Source: Formosa haliotis
Lineage (GTDB): Bacteria > Bacteroidota > Bacteroidia > Flavobacteriales > Flavobacteriaceae
NCBI RefSeq assembly: GCF_001685485.1
Contig: NZ_BDEL01000001.1
Location: 3,407,501-3,471,500 of the forward strand
Length of the DNA stretch: 64,000 nt
Direction of reading: 5' to 3'
Below, piece by piece: positions 18,881 through 27,950 of this stretch. Position 1 is the first letter of the stretch; every line of letters begins with the position of its first letter. The notes beneath the pieces were generated by a model. The model was given only the letters and a program-made list of their open reading frames with translations. It was not told the DNA's origin and did no database searches. The position numbers and the translations under genes are program-made.

Positions 18881-19075
18881 GGATTGTTTAATTTAAACAT
18901 CCTCCTCTTTTACTTCCTTTTTATAGTTCAAAAAAACTAAAATCAAAATTTTGGGAGAATATAAAATGTAATACACGACTTACATCGAATATTTATTAAT
19001 TTATTTCTATAATATTTATAACTGTTGTAAATTAGAATCTTAAAACTTTAGTAATCAATACAAAGTACCACTTTT

Positions 19076-20476
19076 ATGAAAACAATTTATGGTAGTATTA
19101 TCATTTGCACTGTATTAGCTTTTACGGCCTGTAAAAGCGATAAAAAAGAAAAAGCAAGCACGACTTCGCTTACAGCCGAGGAAGTAACGGAGCTTACTAA
19201 GGAAGCTTACGTATGGGGATTTCCAATCGTTGAAAATTATAAAGCCATTTATATGTATGGTGGGATAGATTCAACGATGCGTATGTACACCCCGTTTAAC
19301 AGCGTAAAACCCATGAACGTGTTTTACGATTATACGGTAAAATCTGTTGTAAGCGGCAATAACGACACTTGGTATTCTAATGGTATTCTCGATCTTAGGG
19401 CCGAACCTGTTGTTTTTCATGTTCCAGAAGTTGAGAACGATCGTTATTATACCTTTCAATTAACCAGTATGACCACCGATAATTTCGGATATATAGGGTC
19501 ACGTGCTACAGGAACTAAAGAAGGGTATTACGCAGTTACTGGACCGTCGTTTACGGGAACACTTCCAGATAGCTTACATCAAATTAAAAGTCCTTCAGAA
19601 TTTGTTTCCGTTATAGGGCGTACTGCCGTATACAATAAAGCTGATGGCGAAAAGGTGAAAAAAATTCAAGAGGAAACAGAAATTATTCCTTTAAGTAAAT
19701 TGGATTCCAATTTCAAACCAAAACAAGTTGCCGAAATCCAATGGCCAAAATACAATCCTAAAACAAGAGAAAACGTAGAGGCTCTAGAATTGCTCAATTG
19801 GTTAAATCAATACATAAAGTTTGGAGAAGAAGAAGCTGCTTATATGAAGAAATTTGAAGCCGTTGGGATTAAACCCCAAGGTGACTATACATTTTATAAA
19901 GAGCATCCTGAATTTCAGAAAGCTATAGAAGAAGGTGTAAAACAAGGCTATGCCGAAGTACAAAGACTCGCAAATGCAACAGGAAAAACCGTTGATGGTT
20001 GGGATTTAGCACCAACTGATGTCCCGTACTATGGCAATAATTACGATTTACGTACAGGTTGGGCTATGAAAGCCATTTATGTAAACACACCTATAGAAGC
20101 GTATTATCCTGCAGGAAACCTAGACTCCGACGGTAATCCGCTTGATGGTAAAAACAACTATGTTTTACATTTTACTAAAGATGAGATTCCTCCTGCAAAA
20201 TACTTTTGGTCGATTACCATGTATTATGCCGATAACAAACTCATGGTAGAAAATCCTATTGCGCGTTATTCTATTGGGGATAGAACAGAAGGTTTAAAAT
20301 ATAACGAAGATGGCTCTCTAACCATTAATATTAGTCATAACCAACCAAAAGAAGGCACTTCCAACTGGTTGCCAGCACCAGATCGAGAGTTTTATATTTT
20401 AATGCGTTTGTATGGACCGGAAGAATCGGTATTAAACGGAGCATGGACACCTAAGTCTATTGAAAAAGTAAAGTAA
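19076..20476 (+). CDS. DUF1254/DUF1214 domain lipoprotein
   Basis: A 466-residue lipoprotein precursor with lipobox AFTAC (Cys19). The N-terminal DUF1254 domain begins at KEAYVWGFPIVENYKAIYMY and includes SNGILDLRAEPVVFHVPEV. The C-terminal DUF1214 domain includes WAMKAIYVNTPIEAYYP and FWSITMYYADNKLMVENPIARYSIG. Proteins of this architecture are common periplasmic or surface proteins with no proven reaction. It is followed 51 bases later by a second, shorter DUF1254-type lipoprotein in the same direction. It faces the sulfatase operon across a decayed stretch. Confidence 0.88.
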   Translation: MKTIYGSIIICTVLAFTACKSDKKEKASTTSLTAEEVTELTKEAYVWGFPIVENYKAIYMYGGIDSTMRMYTPFNSVKPMNVFYDYTVKSVVSGNNDTWYSNGILDLRAEPVVFHVPEVENDRYYTFQLTSMTTDNFGYIGSRATGTKEGYYAVTGPSFTGTLPDSLHQIKSPSEFVSVIGRTAVYNKADGEKVKKIQEETEIIPLSKLDSNFKPKQVAEIQWPKYNPKTRENVEALELLNWLNQYIKFGEEEAAYMKKFEAVGIKPQGDYTFYKEHPEFQKAIEEGVKQGYAEVQRLANATGKTVDGWDLAPTDVPYYGNNYDLRTGWAMKAIYVNTPIEAYYPAGNLDSDGNPLDGKNNYVLHFTKDEIPPAKYFWSITMYYADNKLMVENPIARYSIGDRTEGLKYNEDGSLTINISHNQPKEGTSNWLPAPDREFYILMRLYGPEESVLNGAWTPKSIEKVK

Positions 20477-20527
20477 TTTAAAAAAAACAAAAAGTCTACT
20501 ATTAGCTATAAATCTAAATGCCATCTT

Positions 20528-21595
20528 ATGAAAACCAATAAACAATATGTATCCATACTTTTAATAACAGGTCTGTTAAGTTTAAATGCCTGTAAAGAGA
20601 AATCTAAAGAAGTTCCTGTAGAAGAAACCAAAACCGCAGAAACAGCTTTAACGGTAACCGAAGACAATTATGTACAAGCAGAAACCGATTGGAACTGGAA
20701 TGTGCAGCAAGCCTCCACTCCAATTAACCATTGGCTTCATAAAGAACCGGTAACCAAAGAAAATCAAACCATTATCCGTTCTAATGCCGATGTGGTATAT
20801 TCTTTAGCATTAGTAGATGTAAGCGAAGGCGCAACCTTTACGATTCCTAAAAGAGAAAATGGTGCCATGCAGTTAATGCAATTAATAGACGAAAATCATT
20901 TCACAAGAAAAGTAATTTTTGCTGGAGAGTCTGCGACCCTAACTCCTAAAGATTTATCAGGAGGAACGTATGTGTATATTCTGGCACGAACCCGTATTTC
21001 TGATGATTTGGGAGAGACAAAACAAGCTCAGAAAGGTATGATTATCGATGCGAAATCGGCCATTCCATATAAAAGTAAAGGGTTCAAGTCAGAAGATGTA
21101 GAAGCCTTTAGAACTAAGTTAATTAAAGATGTAACCGAAGATCATTTAGAAATAGTTGGAGCCAAAGGATTTGGTGAAAAACCATCAGATGTTGATAAAG
21201 TTAATTATCTACATGTCGCAGCTATGGGTTGGGGAGGTTTACCACCAAAATATGCGCAATACACTGCGTTGATTAAAGGTCAAGGTTCTGGTGCAAAAAA
21301 TCAAACCCTTACGTTTCCTAAACCAGATCTTGACTATGATAAAGGTGGATTCTTTTCAATTACAACTTACAATGCCGAATCTTGGATTGGAGAAGAAAAT
21401 TTTTATATAAGTATGGATAGAATGAAAGACAATGGAGATGGTACGGTAACGGTCGACTTTAATTCTGGCACACCTTATTCTGTAGATGTATCAGAAGGTT
21501 GGAATGGTACGCTTAGGCTATATCTTCCTAAAGATGCCAATAAAACTTTAGAAGAAATTAATCATTTTGTTACGATTCCAATAAGTAAAAAATAG
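20528..21595 (+). CDS. Second DUF1254/DUF1214-type lipoprotein
   Basis: A 355-residue lipoprotein with lipobox SLNAC (Cys22). It is a shorter relative of the preceding gene: INHWLHKEPVTKENQTIIRSNADVVYSLALVDVSEGATFTIP corresponds to the DUF1254 core, and FFSITTYNAESWIGEENFYIS with DGTVTVDF corresponds to the DUF1214 end. Likely cotranscribed with its neighbour; a strong hairpin terminator follows 15 bases after the stop. The function is unknown; both proteins probably act at the same place on the inner face of the outer membrane or the cell surface. Confidence 0.83.
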   Translation: MKTNKQYVSILLITGLLSLNACKEKSKEVPVEETKTAETALTVTEDNYVQAETDWNWNVQQASTPINHWLHKEPVTKENQTIIRSNADVVYSLALVDVSEGATFTIPKRENGAMQLMQLIDENHFTRKVIFAGESATLTPKDLSGGTYVYILARTRISDDLGETKQAQKGMIIDAKSAIPYKSKGFKSEDVEAFRTKLIKDVTEDHLEIVGAKGFGEKPSDVDKVNYLHVAAMGWGGLPPKYAQYTALIKGQGSGAKNQTLTFPKPDLDYDKGGFFSITTYNAESWIGEENFYISMDRMKDNGDGTVTVDFNSGTPYSVDVSEGWNGTLRLYLPKDANKTLEEINHFVTIPISKK

Positions 21596-21610
21596 ATATC
21601 TAATACTCCT

Positions 21611-21648
21611 AAAAACGCTGTCTAAAAATAGAATTAGGCAGCGTTTTT
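21611..21648 (+). terminator. Terminator after the DUF1254 pair
   Basis: AAAAACGCTG-T-CTAA / TTAGG-CAGCGTTTTT with an A-rich loop and T tail, just after 21595. Confidence 0.85.
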
Positions 21649-21660
21649 AAATTTTATTCT

Positions 21661-22130
21661 ATGAAGCACTTTGCATTACTGATAATAATCCTTTTATTGA
21701 TTTGGGTATTGCATGTGTTGTTCAAACTAGTGTACACTAAAGGAGACTCACTTTAGAAGAAAAGGCAAGAAAGCGCCAAAACCCTGATGAAGTAATACGC
21801 AGTATCTATTTGCAAAAGATACTTTTTCTGCTGGTTTTGTAATTCAAAACTATTGGTCTCTTGGTGATGAAGGAACGAATAAAGTGAATTCGTTTAATTT
21901 TCAATATTTCACCTATTATAACTTAGCTAAAGGCTGGTTTTTGGGGAGTAACGCTACTATAGTTAATAATTGGTTGGCAGAGGATGGCGACCAATTATTA
22001 CTTCCTCTAGGAGGTGGTGCAGGGAAAACCTTCAAAAAAGGACAATCGAAATTGTTTTATTGTGTTACTGCTCAAGTTTTTTTATGCGGTACGGCCTGAC
22101 ATTGTCGGCTCCTGGGAAGCTGTGTTTTAG
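21661..22130 (+). pseudogene. Decayed stretch: small hydrophobic frame plus outer-membrane protein C-terminal remnant
   Basis: An ATG at 21661 opens a 31-codon hydrophobic frame (MKHFALLIIILLLIWVLHV) that stops at 21756. One added T there would extend it through LEEKARKRQNPDEVIRSI. From about 21803 a different frame reads DTFSAGFVIQNYWSLGDEG and continues as beta-barrel-like strands (NSFNFQYFTYYNLAKGWFLG, LLLPLGGGAGKTFKKG). With one T removed from the T7 run near 22077 it reads QVFYAVRPDIVGSWEA to a stop at 22130. This aligns by eye with the C-terminal half of the outer-membrane protein at 27951-28766 (IPIALGIGKVVKMGK). No intact start or full-length frame remains, so this is a remnant of that family. 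Confidence 0.65.
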
Positions 22131-22279
22131 TTTCAAGTGATTTTGTAGTTTCTTTTCAGGTAGAAATTAAAGATCCATATTCACAAAACCAACAGCTGAA
22201 TAAATCTGTTTTTCCAATTGAACTATTAAATATTTTATTTATTTTTAACTAAATCAATTGTCCAACCAACCAAAAACAA

Positions 22280-22857
22280 ATGAGAGATTATAAAAAGCGT
22301 TTAGTGAAACCTAGAAATAAAGTTGTAAGTGGGATGATGTACCTCTTACCTATATTTATTCTTTTTATAGTTGTTGAAAAGCTATGGTACAAAGTAAGTC
22401 ATCTGGGAAAAATTGTTGTTCATAATTTACATTTAGACGATTTTTTCGGTAAGTATTCCTTAACCATTACAACAGGGTTGTTAATCTTACTTATTTTTAT
22501 GTGTTTGGATATTTGGCGACCTTACCAAAGTTTATAAAGTTTTACAATTGGTTTGAAGGGATGATGCTAGATGTTATTCCGGGGTATAGTAAATATAAAA
22601 CCGAACTTGAAAATAAAATAAGTCCGAAACCAGATAATAGAACGCCTGTGTTGGTACATGCGCCAATGGGAGACAAACCCGGACTTTTAATCGATGAAAA
22701 AGCGACGAGTTCAGTTGTGTTTTTTCCGAGTACAACAAACGCCTTAGAAGGAGAAGTTTTGGTAGTAGATAATAAAATTATCCAGAAAATTGATATCGAT
22801 GCGAAATCGCTACTTGGCATCATGAAAAAACAAGGGAAAGGCCTTCCTGTAAGCTAA
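22280..22857 (+). pseudogene. DUF502-family membrane protein, one frameshift
   Basis: The ATG at 22280 opens a frame with two hydrophobic helices (VVSGMMYLLPIFILFIVVEKL and SLTITTGLLILLIFM). It breaks in the T5 run at 22494-22498, where one more T gives LLILLIFYVFGYLATLPKF. The second part continues with MMLDVIPGYSKYKTEL, a soluble beta-rich domain including TPVLVHAPMGDKPGLLIDE and VVFFPSTTNALEGEVLVV. The restored protein of about 192 residues fits the DUF502 pattern of two membrane helices and a cytoplasmic beta domain. A sequencing error is possible because the sequence on both sides is well kept. Confidence 0.7.
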
Positions 22858-23205
22858 GTTTTTTGGGGTTTATTCTTCAAAAAACAATACCCCATAAATC
22901 AATACACCTTATAGAAAAGAATAAATTTCTAGCTGGATGGTAATTTATCACCAGGTTCTAAATTCCTTAAATCTATATAATCCCGAATTTTGGAAATGAC
23001 TAGATTGTGGACTTGAATGTTATCTTTTATCCTAACAGGTTTCATTGTTATAGTGCAGACTTAAATGTAAACGAATTTACAAAAAAAGAATTAAGAAAAG
23101 TGAATTCGTATATAAAGTGCTGAATAAGAGGTGTAACGTTTGAACTTGATTTCTTATAAATGCTGCATTAATACTTTGGCATAACGAACTATAAAGGAAT
23201 TATGT
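22858..23205. other. Intergenic stretch with a regulator remnant
   Basis: A 348-base gap between the DUF502 gene and the outer-membrane protein. Apart from the GntR-type fragment at 22929-23045 on the minus strand I see no gene, RNA or clear terminator. Confidence 0.6.
22929..23045 (-). pseudogene. N-terminal fragment of a GntR/FadR-family regulator
   Basis: On the minus strand an ATG at 23045 reads MKPVRIKDNIQVHNLVISK and then IRDYIDLRNLEPGDKLPSS before a stop at 22929. The end (LxPGDKLPSx) is the hallmark first half of the winged helix of GntR/FadR regulators, which should continue with ERELA. Nothing recognisable of the recognition helix or effector domain follows. It may be the deleted local regulator of the sulfatase/outer-membrane-protein operon. 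Confidence 0.6.
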
Positions 23206-24015
23206 TTAATTCATTGGGATATACCATCTAAAACCAAAACGAATTCCAAAATTACTCAGGTTTCTAGCATAGCCATCAGAGCGGTAGGCCATAATTTCTG
23301 GTTCTATATAGGCGTTATATTTTAATTTTCCAGACCAGATATAACCTACTCTAAAATCTATAGGGATGGCAACTTTTCCCGTATTATAGTCGATTTGCCA
23401 CTCTGGCTCTATACCGGCGTAAATACCATTGGCCCAAGTGTAAAAAATATTGGGTTGTAAAACGGCATAATTGTTATTCCCATAGGTATCGTTTTTACTA
23501 ATAGAAAAGAAATTTTCTAAAATCCAATACATTTGCCAGTTTCCAAGATTTGTAAAGGTAACGGTAAAGGCTGGACCTATAGACCATTGTGGAGAACCTA
23601 GCTTGTGAGAGGTGTTTGTTGGTGCAGTTAAATTCCAACCGGCACCAAATTGACCCCATTTTTTCTTACTTATAATAAAGAATTGGTTAAGAGTTAAATC
23701 TCCTAAACCAGTGGTGCCGTCTGGGGCAGTATTTACAAAAGCAATGACTCTAATAAGTTGTGGTAAAGGAATAAGGAGCCCTTTTTCTACAGGTATGATA
23801 CCTCTAAAACGAAAATTCTGAGCAAAACCATCTTCGCCCTCTGTATCAAAAATAGCATATTCTTCTAATTGCAATTGCCAAGCCATTGTTGTAGGGTTCA
23901 TAATCTCTTGAGACTGCTTCACCGATGTTTTAGATTCTGGGGCAGCTTCTTTTGATTCTTGAGCGTACAAAGGCAGACTAAAAATAATGAAAAGTACGAT
24001 AAGATTTAGTTTCAT
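23206..24015 (-). CDS. Outer-membrane transporter-like beta-barrel protein
   Basis: A 269-residue protein starting at the ATG at 24015, with signal peptide MKLNLIVLFIIFSLPLYAQ. The mature part is a run of amphipathic strands rich in aromatic residues (GNWQMYWILENFFSISKN, NIFYTWANGIYAGIEPEWQ) and ends FGIRFGFRWYIPMN, a typical barrel end. It resembles proteins annotated simply as transporter or neuromedin-U-like outer-membrane proteins. It is the last gene of the arylsulfatase-HAD operon, separated from the HAD gene by a perfect hairpin. It may import or export the sulfated or phosphorylated substrate; this is inference. Confidence 0.78.
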   Translation of the reverse strand: MKLNLIVLFIIFSLPLYAQESKEAAPESKTSVKQSQEIMNPTTMAWQLQLEEYAIFDTEGEDGFAQNFRFRGIIPVEKGLLIPLPQLIRVIAFVNTAPDGTTGLGDLTLNQFFIISKKKWGQFGAGWNLTAPTNTSHKLGSPQWSIGPAFTVTFTNLGNWQMYWILENFFSISKNDTYGNNNYAVLQPNIFYTWANGIYAGIEPEWQIDYNTGKVAIPIDFRVGYIWSGKLKYNAYIEPEIMAYRSDGYARNLSNFGIRFGFRWYIPMN

Positions 24016-24036
24016 AACAACACGATTAAATATGCA

Positions 24037-24063
24037 AAAGGGGTGTTTGTTAAACACCCCTTT
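24037..24063 (-). repeat. Intergenic hairpin between HAD and outer-membrane protein genes
   Basis: AAAGGGGTGTTT / AAACACCCCTTT around a 3-base loop. It has no long T tail, so it is more like an attenuator or an mRNA processing/stability hairpin than a full terminator. A sister hairpin sits one gene upstream at 25164-25186. Confidence 0.75.
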
Positions 24064-24083
24064 AAATGCAAAGAGATTTAAAT

Positions 24084-25142
24084 TTAATTTTTTAACTCGT
24101 AAGGATAAATAACCTTCCAGTCTTTAGCCATATCTACGATATCCCATCCTTTGTCTGTAGCTTCGTCTAAAGCTTTGTCAAATGTACCGATATGTGATTG
24201 TCTATCGTATTTCCATTCACGAATAGAATCGGTGTGGTGTACATAAATTTGTAAATTTTTAATAGGGTTTGATTCTGCCCAATGCATCATTTGTAAATCA
24301 CCATCAGAGTTACCAATAGCGACTACAGGCTTACGCCCGATGTAACGGTTAATTCCAACAGGTTTACCATCTTTATCATCAATTAAATCAATTTCAGCAA
24401 GACGAGTAATAGTTGGTTTACCGTCGTTGTAACTGTATTTTGTTTTAATGCTACTTCCTATAACGTTTTCACTAGGAATGCCATACACTTCTTCTGCCCA
24501 TGGTCGCATAAATTCAATGCCACCACCAGATACGATGAACGTTTTAAACTCGTTCGCTTGGAAGTATTTTACAAGCTCAAGCATAGGTTGGAAAATTAAT
24601 TCGGTATATTTTTTCTTTTTAATCGGGTGTTCAGCTGTGCCTATCCAATCTTTTACAATGCCTGCAAATTCGTCGGTACTCATTCCAGCATGTGTAGTCA
24701 TAACGATTTCTAAAAGTCCTTTTTCGCCTTGAGCCATTAAGGTTTTCATATCGTTTTCTAATACGGCTTTATAAGGTTGTTTGTTTTTCCATTCCGGATG
24801 TTCTGGAGCTAAGGCTTTAATACGGTCTAATGCAAAAAATAATTGAAAATACATTGGCTGTTCAGACCACAATGTACCATCGTTATCGGTAGTAACGATA
24901 CGGTCTGATTTTTCTATAAAATCTGGATGACCAACAGTAGTCGAGTTGGTTACAAAATCGATAATAGCTTGTTTTGCTTTTCCTTCATTCCATGAGGGTA
25001 GCGGGTCTGCTATCTCTTTAGGGTGTTCGCTTTCAGTTGTTGTAGCCGTTTCCTGTGTATGTGTTTGTTCTTTACAAGATGTAAATACCATGGCAAACAA
25101 TAGGATAAATAAATACGAATGTAATGTGCTAAGTTTTTTCAT
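24084..25142 (-). CDS. HAD-superfamily phosphatase lipoprotein
   Basis: A 352-residue lipoprotein starting at the ATG at 25142 (MKKLSTLHSYLF), lipobox FTSC. HAD motifs are present: motif I DNDGTLW (nucleophile and acid Asp), motif II in TFIVSGGGIEFMRPW, and motif IV VVAIGNSDGDLQMMHWAE. This places it with periplasmic HAD phosphatases of the phosphoserine-phosphatase-like type. It lies between arylsulfatase and the outer-membrane protein in one operon. The substrate is unknown, though a role in removing phosphate from an imported or surface-bound compound is reasonable. Confidence 0.83.
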   Translation of the reverse strand: MKKLSTLHSYLFILLFAMVFTSCKEQTHTQETATTTESEHPKEIADPLPSWNEGKAKQAIIDFVTNSTTVGHPDFIEKSDRIVTTDNDGTLWSEQPMYFQLFFALDRIKALAPEHPEWKNKQPYKAVLENDMKTLMAQGEKGLLEIVMTTHAGMSTDEFAGIVKDWIGTAEHPIKKKKYTELIFQPMLELVKYFQANEFKTFIVSGGGIEFMRPWAEEVYGIPSENVIGSSIKTKYSYNDGKPTITRLAEIDLIDDKDGKPVGINRYIGRKPVVAIGNSDGDLQMMHWAESNPIKNLQIYVHHTDSIREWKYDRQSHIGTFDKALDEATDKGWDIVDMAKDWKVIYPYELKN

Positions 25143-25163
25143 AGGTTTATTGTTTAATAGAAT

Positions 25164-25186
25164 AAAGGGTGAATAAGGCACCCTTT
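25164..25186 (-). repeat. Intergenic hairpin between arylsulfatase and HAD genes
   Basis: AAAGGGTG / CACCCTTT around a 7-base loop, 22-45 bases before the HAD start codon. It shares the AAAGGG(G)TG stem with the hairpin at 24037-24063. Confidence 0.65.
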
Positions 25187-25204
25187 AAATTTGATAAATT
25201 TAAG

Positions 25205-26824
25205 TTATTTACCTTCTAATTCTGGAATTACAATCCCTTTTTCTTTAAGTAAAAGTTTTGCTTTTTCTATGTTTCTAAAGCGTGTTATTTCCATTGGCCC
25301 TGTAAATACTTCACTTTGAAGCGGACGTGGTGGATATTTTACATACGATTTCATTAGATCTTGAGAGGCTTTATTGAAAATAGGTAAGGTCCATGTTTTT
25401 TCTGTAAAGCTATTCATAAATAAATCGTAACGCTCTTGTGGGTCTGCCCATAGGTCGTAAATTGCAGGTACTGTTGCGATATAAGTCTCATCACCTCTCC
25501 ATCCTAATTGTTGTCCTGGAGCATCACTACCAGCTTGTGCACCATTGTCACCACGTGTGTTAAAAACGGCTTTCCATCGGTCTACGCGCACTGCACCTGG
25601 CGATAATTCAGATTCTGTAAAGTAGAACCATTTTCTACGTAAAGGCTCACCCTCATCGAATAATATGTTAGACATGTCGTAACTATCAAAAACCATTGGT
25701 ACACCTTCTCTATCATTTGTTGGTAGGGTAACACCGGCTAAGCTAGCAAAAGTAGCCATAAGGTCTAATCCACCTACTATGTCATGATTGTCAGTTCCAG
25801 CTTTAATTTGTCCTGGCCACCAAGCTAATGCTGGTACAAGACTTCCACCTTCTCTATCTGTTCCTTTAGATCCTCTGAAAGGTGTGTATCCAGCATCTGG
25901 ATAAACATCTTGCCAAGCACCGTTATCTACAGTATAAATTACAATGGTGTTTTCAGCAATACCTAACGCTTTAATTTTGTCCATAATACGTCCTACGTTA
26001 TAGTCCATTTCCATAACACAATCGGCATAATTACTTTTAGCAGGAGATTTACCTTTAAATTGTTTTGAAGGTAAGTTAGGTTGGTGATTTTTAGCGAAGT
26101 TAATACTCATAAAAAATGGATTTTTATCTTTTGCATAGATATCCATTTGTTTTAAAACATTGTCTGTCATATTCATGTCTAATTCCGCAATGTTTTCTGG
26201 AGTTACTTTAGAAATTTCTCTAACTGCTTTACCAGCTTCTCCTTCTAAAATACCTTTAGTTGATTTTTGGAAAAAGGCAGCCATTTCTGGCGACATTTCA
26301 GGGTTCCAAGAAGGGAATGCGTAAGTATATGCATTTAAGTGATATAATACCACATTTTCCATTTTATCGTAGCCTTGGTTACTAGGCATAGCATAATCGG
26401 CTTCTCCTAAATGCCATTTTCCAGAGAAATAGGTATTGTAATTGGCTTTCTTAAGTATAGAAGCTAAAGTCCATTCTGCTGCAGGAAGACCTCCTCCTTG
26501 TCCTTGAAATGCTACAGTTGTCATTCCAGAACGGTTAGGAATTCTACCTGTTTGCATGGCAGCCCTACCTGGAGTACAACTTGGTTGACCATAAAAAGAC
26601 CAAAATTGCATACCTTCTTTTGCAACATTGTCTAAATTTGGAGTAGGCATTCCACGTCCAACACCTCCTCCGTATACGCCAAGGTCACCCCAGCCAGTAT
26701 CATCAGAGACAAGCATAATAATGTTAGGTTTGCTAGGTCTTTTGTTGTTCTTCTGTGCTTGTCCAAAATTCGGTACACAAAGCGCGAGTAAAACGACAAG
26801 CGTTGAGATGGTAATTCGATTCAT
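25205..26824 (-). CDS. Arylsulfatase, secreted
   Basis: A 539-residue sulfatase of the alkaline-phosphatase superfamily that would hydrolyse sulfate esters. The signal peptide is MNRITISTLVVLLALCVPNF, cleaved after AQ. The metal-site motif is NIIMLVSDDTGWGDLG. The formylglycine motif is SCTPGRAAMQTGR with Cys83 as the residue to be modified, so a maturase (FGE or anSME) is needed and is not seen in this window. Later motifs include FSGKWHLGE and VYTVDNGAW. It is the first gene of the sulfatase-HAD-outer-membrane-protein operon. The target could be an algal or host sulfated compound. Confidence 0.93.
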   Translation of the reverse strand: MNRITISTLVVLLALCVPNFGQAQKNNKRPSKPNIIMLVSDDTGWGDLGVYGGGVGRGMPTPNLDNVAKEGMQFWSFYGQPSCTPGRAAMQTGRIPNRSGMTTVAFQGQGGGLPAAEWTLASILKKANYNTYFSGKWHLGEADYAMPSNQGYDKMENVVLYHLNAYTYAFPSWNPEMSPEMAAFFQKSTKGILEGEAGKAVREISKVTPENIAELDMNMTDNVLKQMDIYAKDKNPFFMSINFAKNHQPNLPSKQFKGKSPAKSNYADCVMEMDYNVGRIMDKIKALGIAENTIVIYTVDNGAWQDVYPDAGYTPFRGSKGTDREGGSLVPALAWWPGQIKAGTDNHDIVGGLDLMATFASLAGVTLPTNDREGVPMVFDSYDMSNILFDEGEPLRRKWFYFTESELSPGAVRVDRWKAVFNTRGDNGAQAGSDAPGQQLGWRGDETYIATVPAIYDLWADPQERYDLFMNSFTEKTWTLPIFNKASQDLMKSYVKYPPRPLQSEVFTGPMEITRFRNIEKAKLLLKEKGIVIPELEGK

Positions 26825-26886
26825 AATAAAAAATTTATAGATTATAGATTTAGCTAATTTAAGTAAATATTGTTAAAATATGTTTT

Positions 26887-26925
26887 AAAAAAAAACCTAT
26901 GAAATTTAATAGTTTTCATAGGTTT
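26887..26925 (-). terminator. Terminator after the His/Asn-rich lipoprotein gene
   Basis: On the minus strand, AAACCTATGAAAA / TTTCATAGGTTT with a short loop and a long T tail, directly after the stop of the gene at 26939-27826. Confidence 0.85.
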
Positions 26926-26938
26926 AGTTGGGCAATAA

Positions 26939-27826
26939 TTATCGTCTAAATCCGCCATGGAAGCCGCCTCCCATACCTCCGTGGAACCCGCCAAAGTTAG
27001 AACGAGTAAATGTTGCTCCACGGTTCATGTCTAACGTATGTTTATTGTACATACCGTTGTTTCTATGTTGAAAAGACTCTGTAGGATGGCTTTTAAAATG
27101 ATCGTTTCTAGATAAGTTATTGTGTTGTAAATTATGATTGTGATTATTAAAATTAGAATGGTGGTAGATGTTGTTATTATTAATATGAATATTTACATTG
27201 TTATGGTAAATATATGGTGGGAAAGGTCTCCATGGGTGAAAAAACGGAGGGAAGAATCCCCAGTAGAATGGTGAAATCCAAGGCGTAAACATTGGTCCCC
27301 AAAACCAATCCAAAATTAATGGTGTAGCAACAAAAGCTGGGTAAATATAATAGTCTGGTCCGTAAATATTTGGATCTCCTATTACCTGAACGGTATTGTT
27401 TTCTTTTTTAACATCTATAGTAGCTACATCTTGGTATTGATCTTTTCCAATAACGGCCTGAATGGTTACAATTTTTTCATCTCCATTATCTTTACTAACC
27501 ACTCTTAGATAATCTACTTGGCCATCTTTATTTAAATCTAAATTCGAGATTTGGGCTTTAGGATCGTTAAGACGTTTCTCGAAATCTTCTAAATCTTTAG
27601 ACTCTCCAAATACAGAAGACACGGCTTCTAAATCTAGGTTGTCGCTAATATCTGAATCTTTAGCTTCAACAGTAGTTGTTGTGGTTGTTGTATTAGATGT
27701 TGGAGCGTTGTTTACTGTTACATTTGGTGGTGGCACATTAGACGACGAACTTGTCGATGAACTAGAGCCACAGTTAACCATAATAAGCGATACCAATAAG
27801 ACACTTAAAATTGAAAGCTTTTTCAT
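26939..27826 (-). CDS. Lipoprotein with EF-hand-like loop and His/Asn-rich tail
   Basis: A 295-residue lipoprotein, lipobox MVNC (Cys19), followed by a Ser/Thr/Asn/Val linker. The folded part contains DLNKDGQVDYLRV, a DxNxDGxxD calcium-type loop, and a beta region (IVTIQAVIGKDQYQDVATID). A hydrophobic aromatic segment rich in Trp, Pro and Phe (about residues 160-205) leads into a tail extremely rich in His and Asn, ending in Gly/His repeats (GGFHGGMGGG). The tail could bind metal. I recognise no named family. It has its own terminator, so it is separate from the sulfatase operon. Confidence 0.78.
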   Translation of the reverse strand: MKKLSILSVLLVSLIMVNCGSSSSTSSSSNVPPPNVTVNNAPTSNTTTTTTTVEAKDSDISDNLDLEAVSSVFGESKDLEDFEKRLNDPKAQISNLDLNKDGQVDYLRVVSKDNGDEKIVTIQAVIGKDQYQDVATIDVKKENNTVQVIGDPNIYGPDYYIYPAFVATPLILDWFWGPMFTPWISPFYWGFFPPFFHPWRPFPPYIYHNNVNIHINNNNIYHHSNFNNHNHNLQHNNLSRNDHFKSHPTESFQHRNNGMYNKHTLDMNRGATFTRSNFGGFHGGMGGGFHGGFRR

Positions 27827-27950
27827 TTGTAAAGAATTTTAGTGAGTTTTAAATAAAAAATAGTTGTTTGTTTTAAATAAAGTTAAAATAATTTTATCAT
27901 TTAGGATGAGGTTTTATACGAACGACACCCTTTTTACGATAAAGTGAGCA

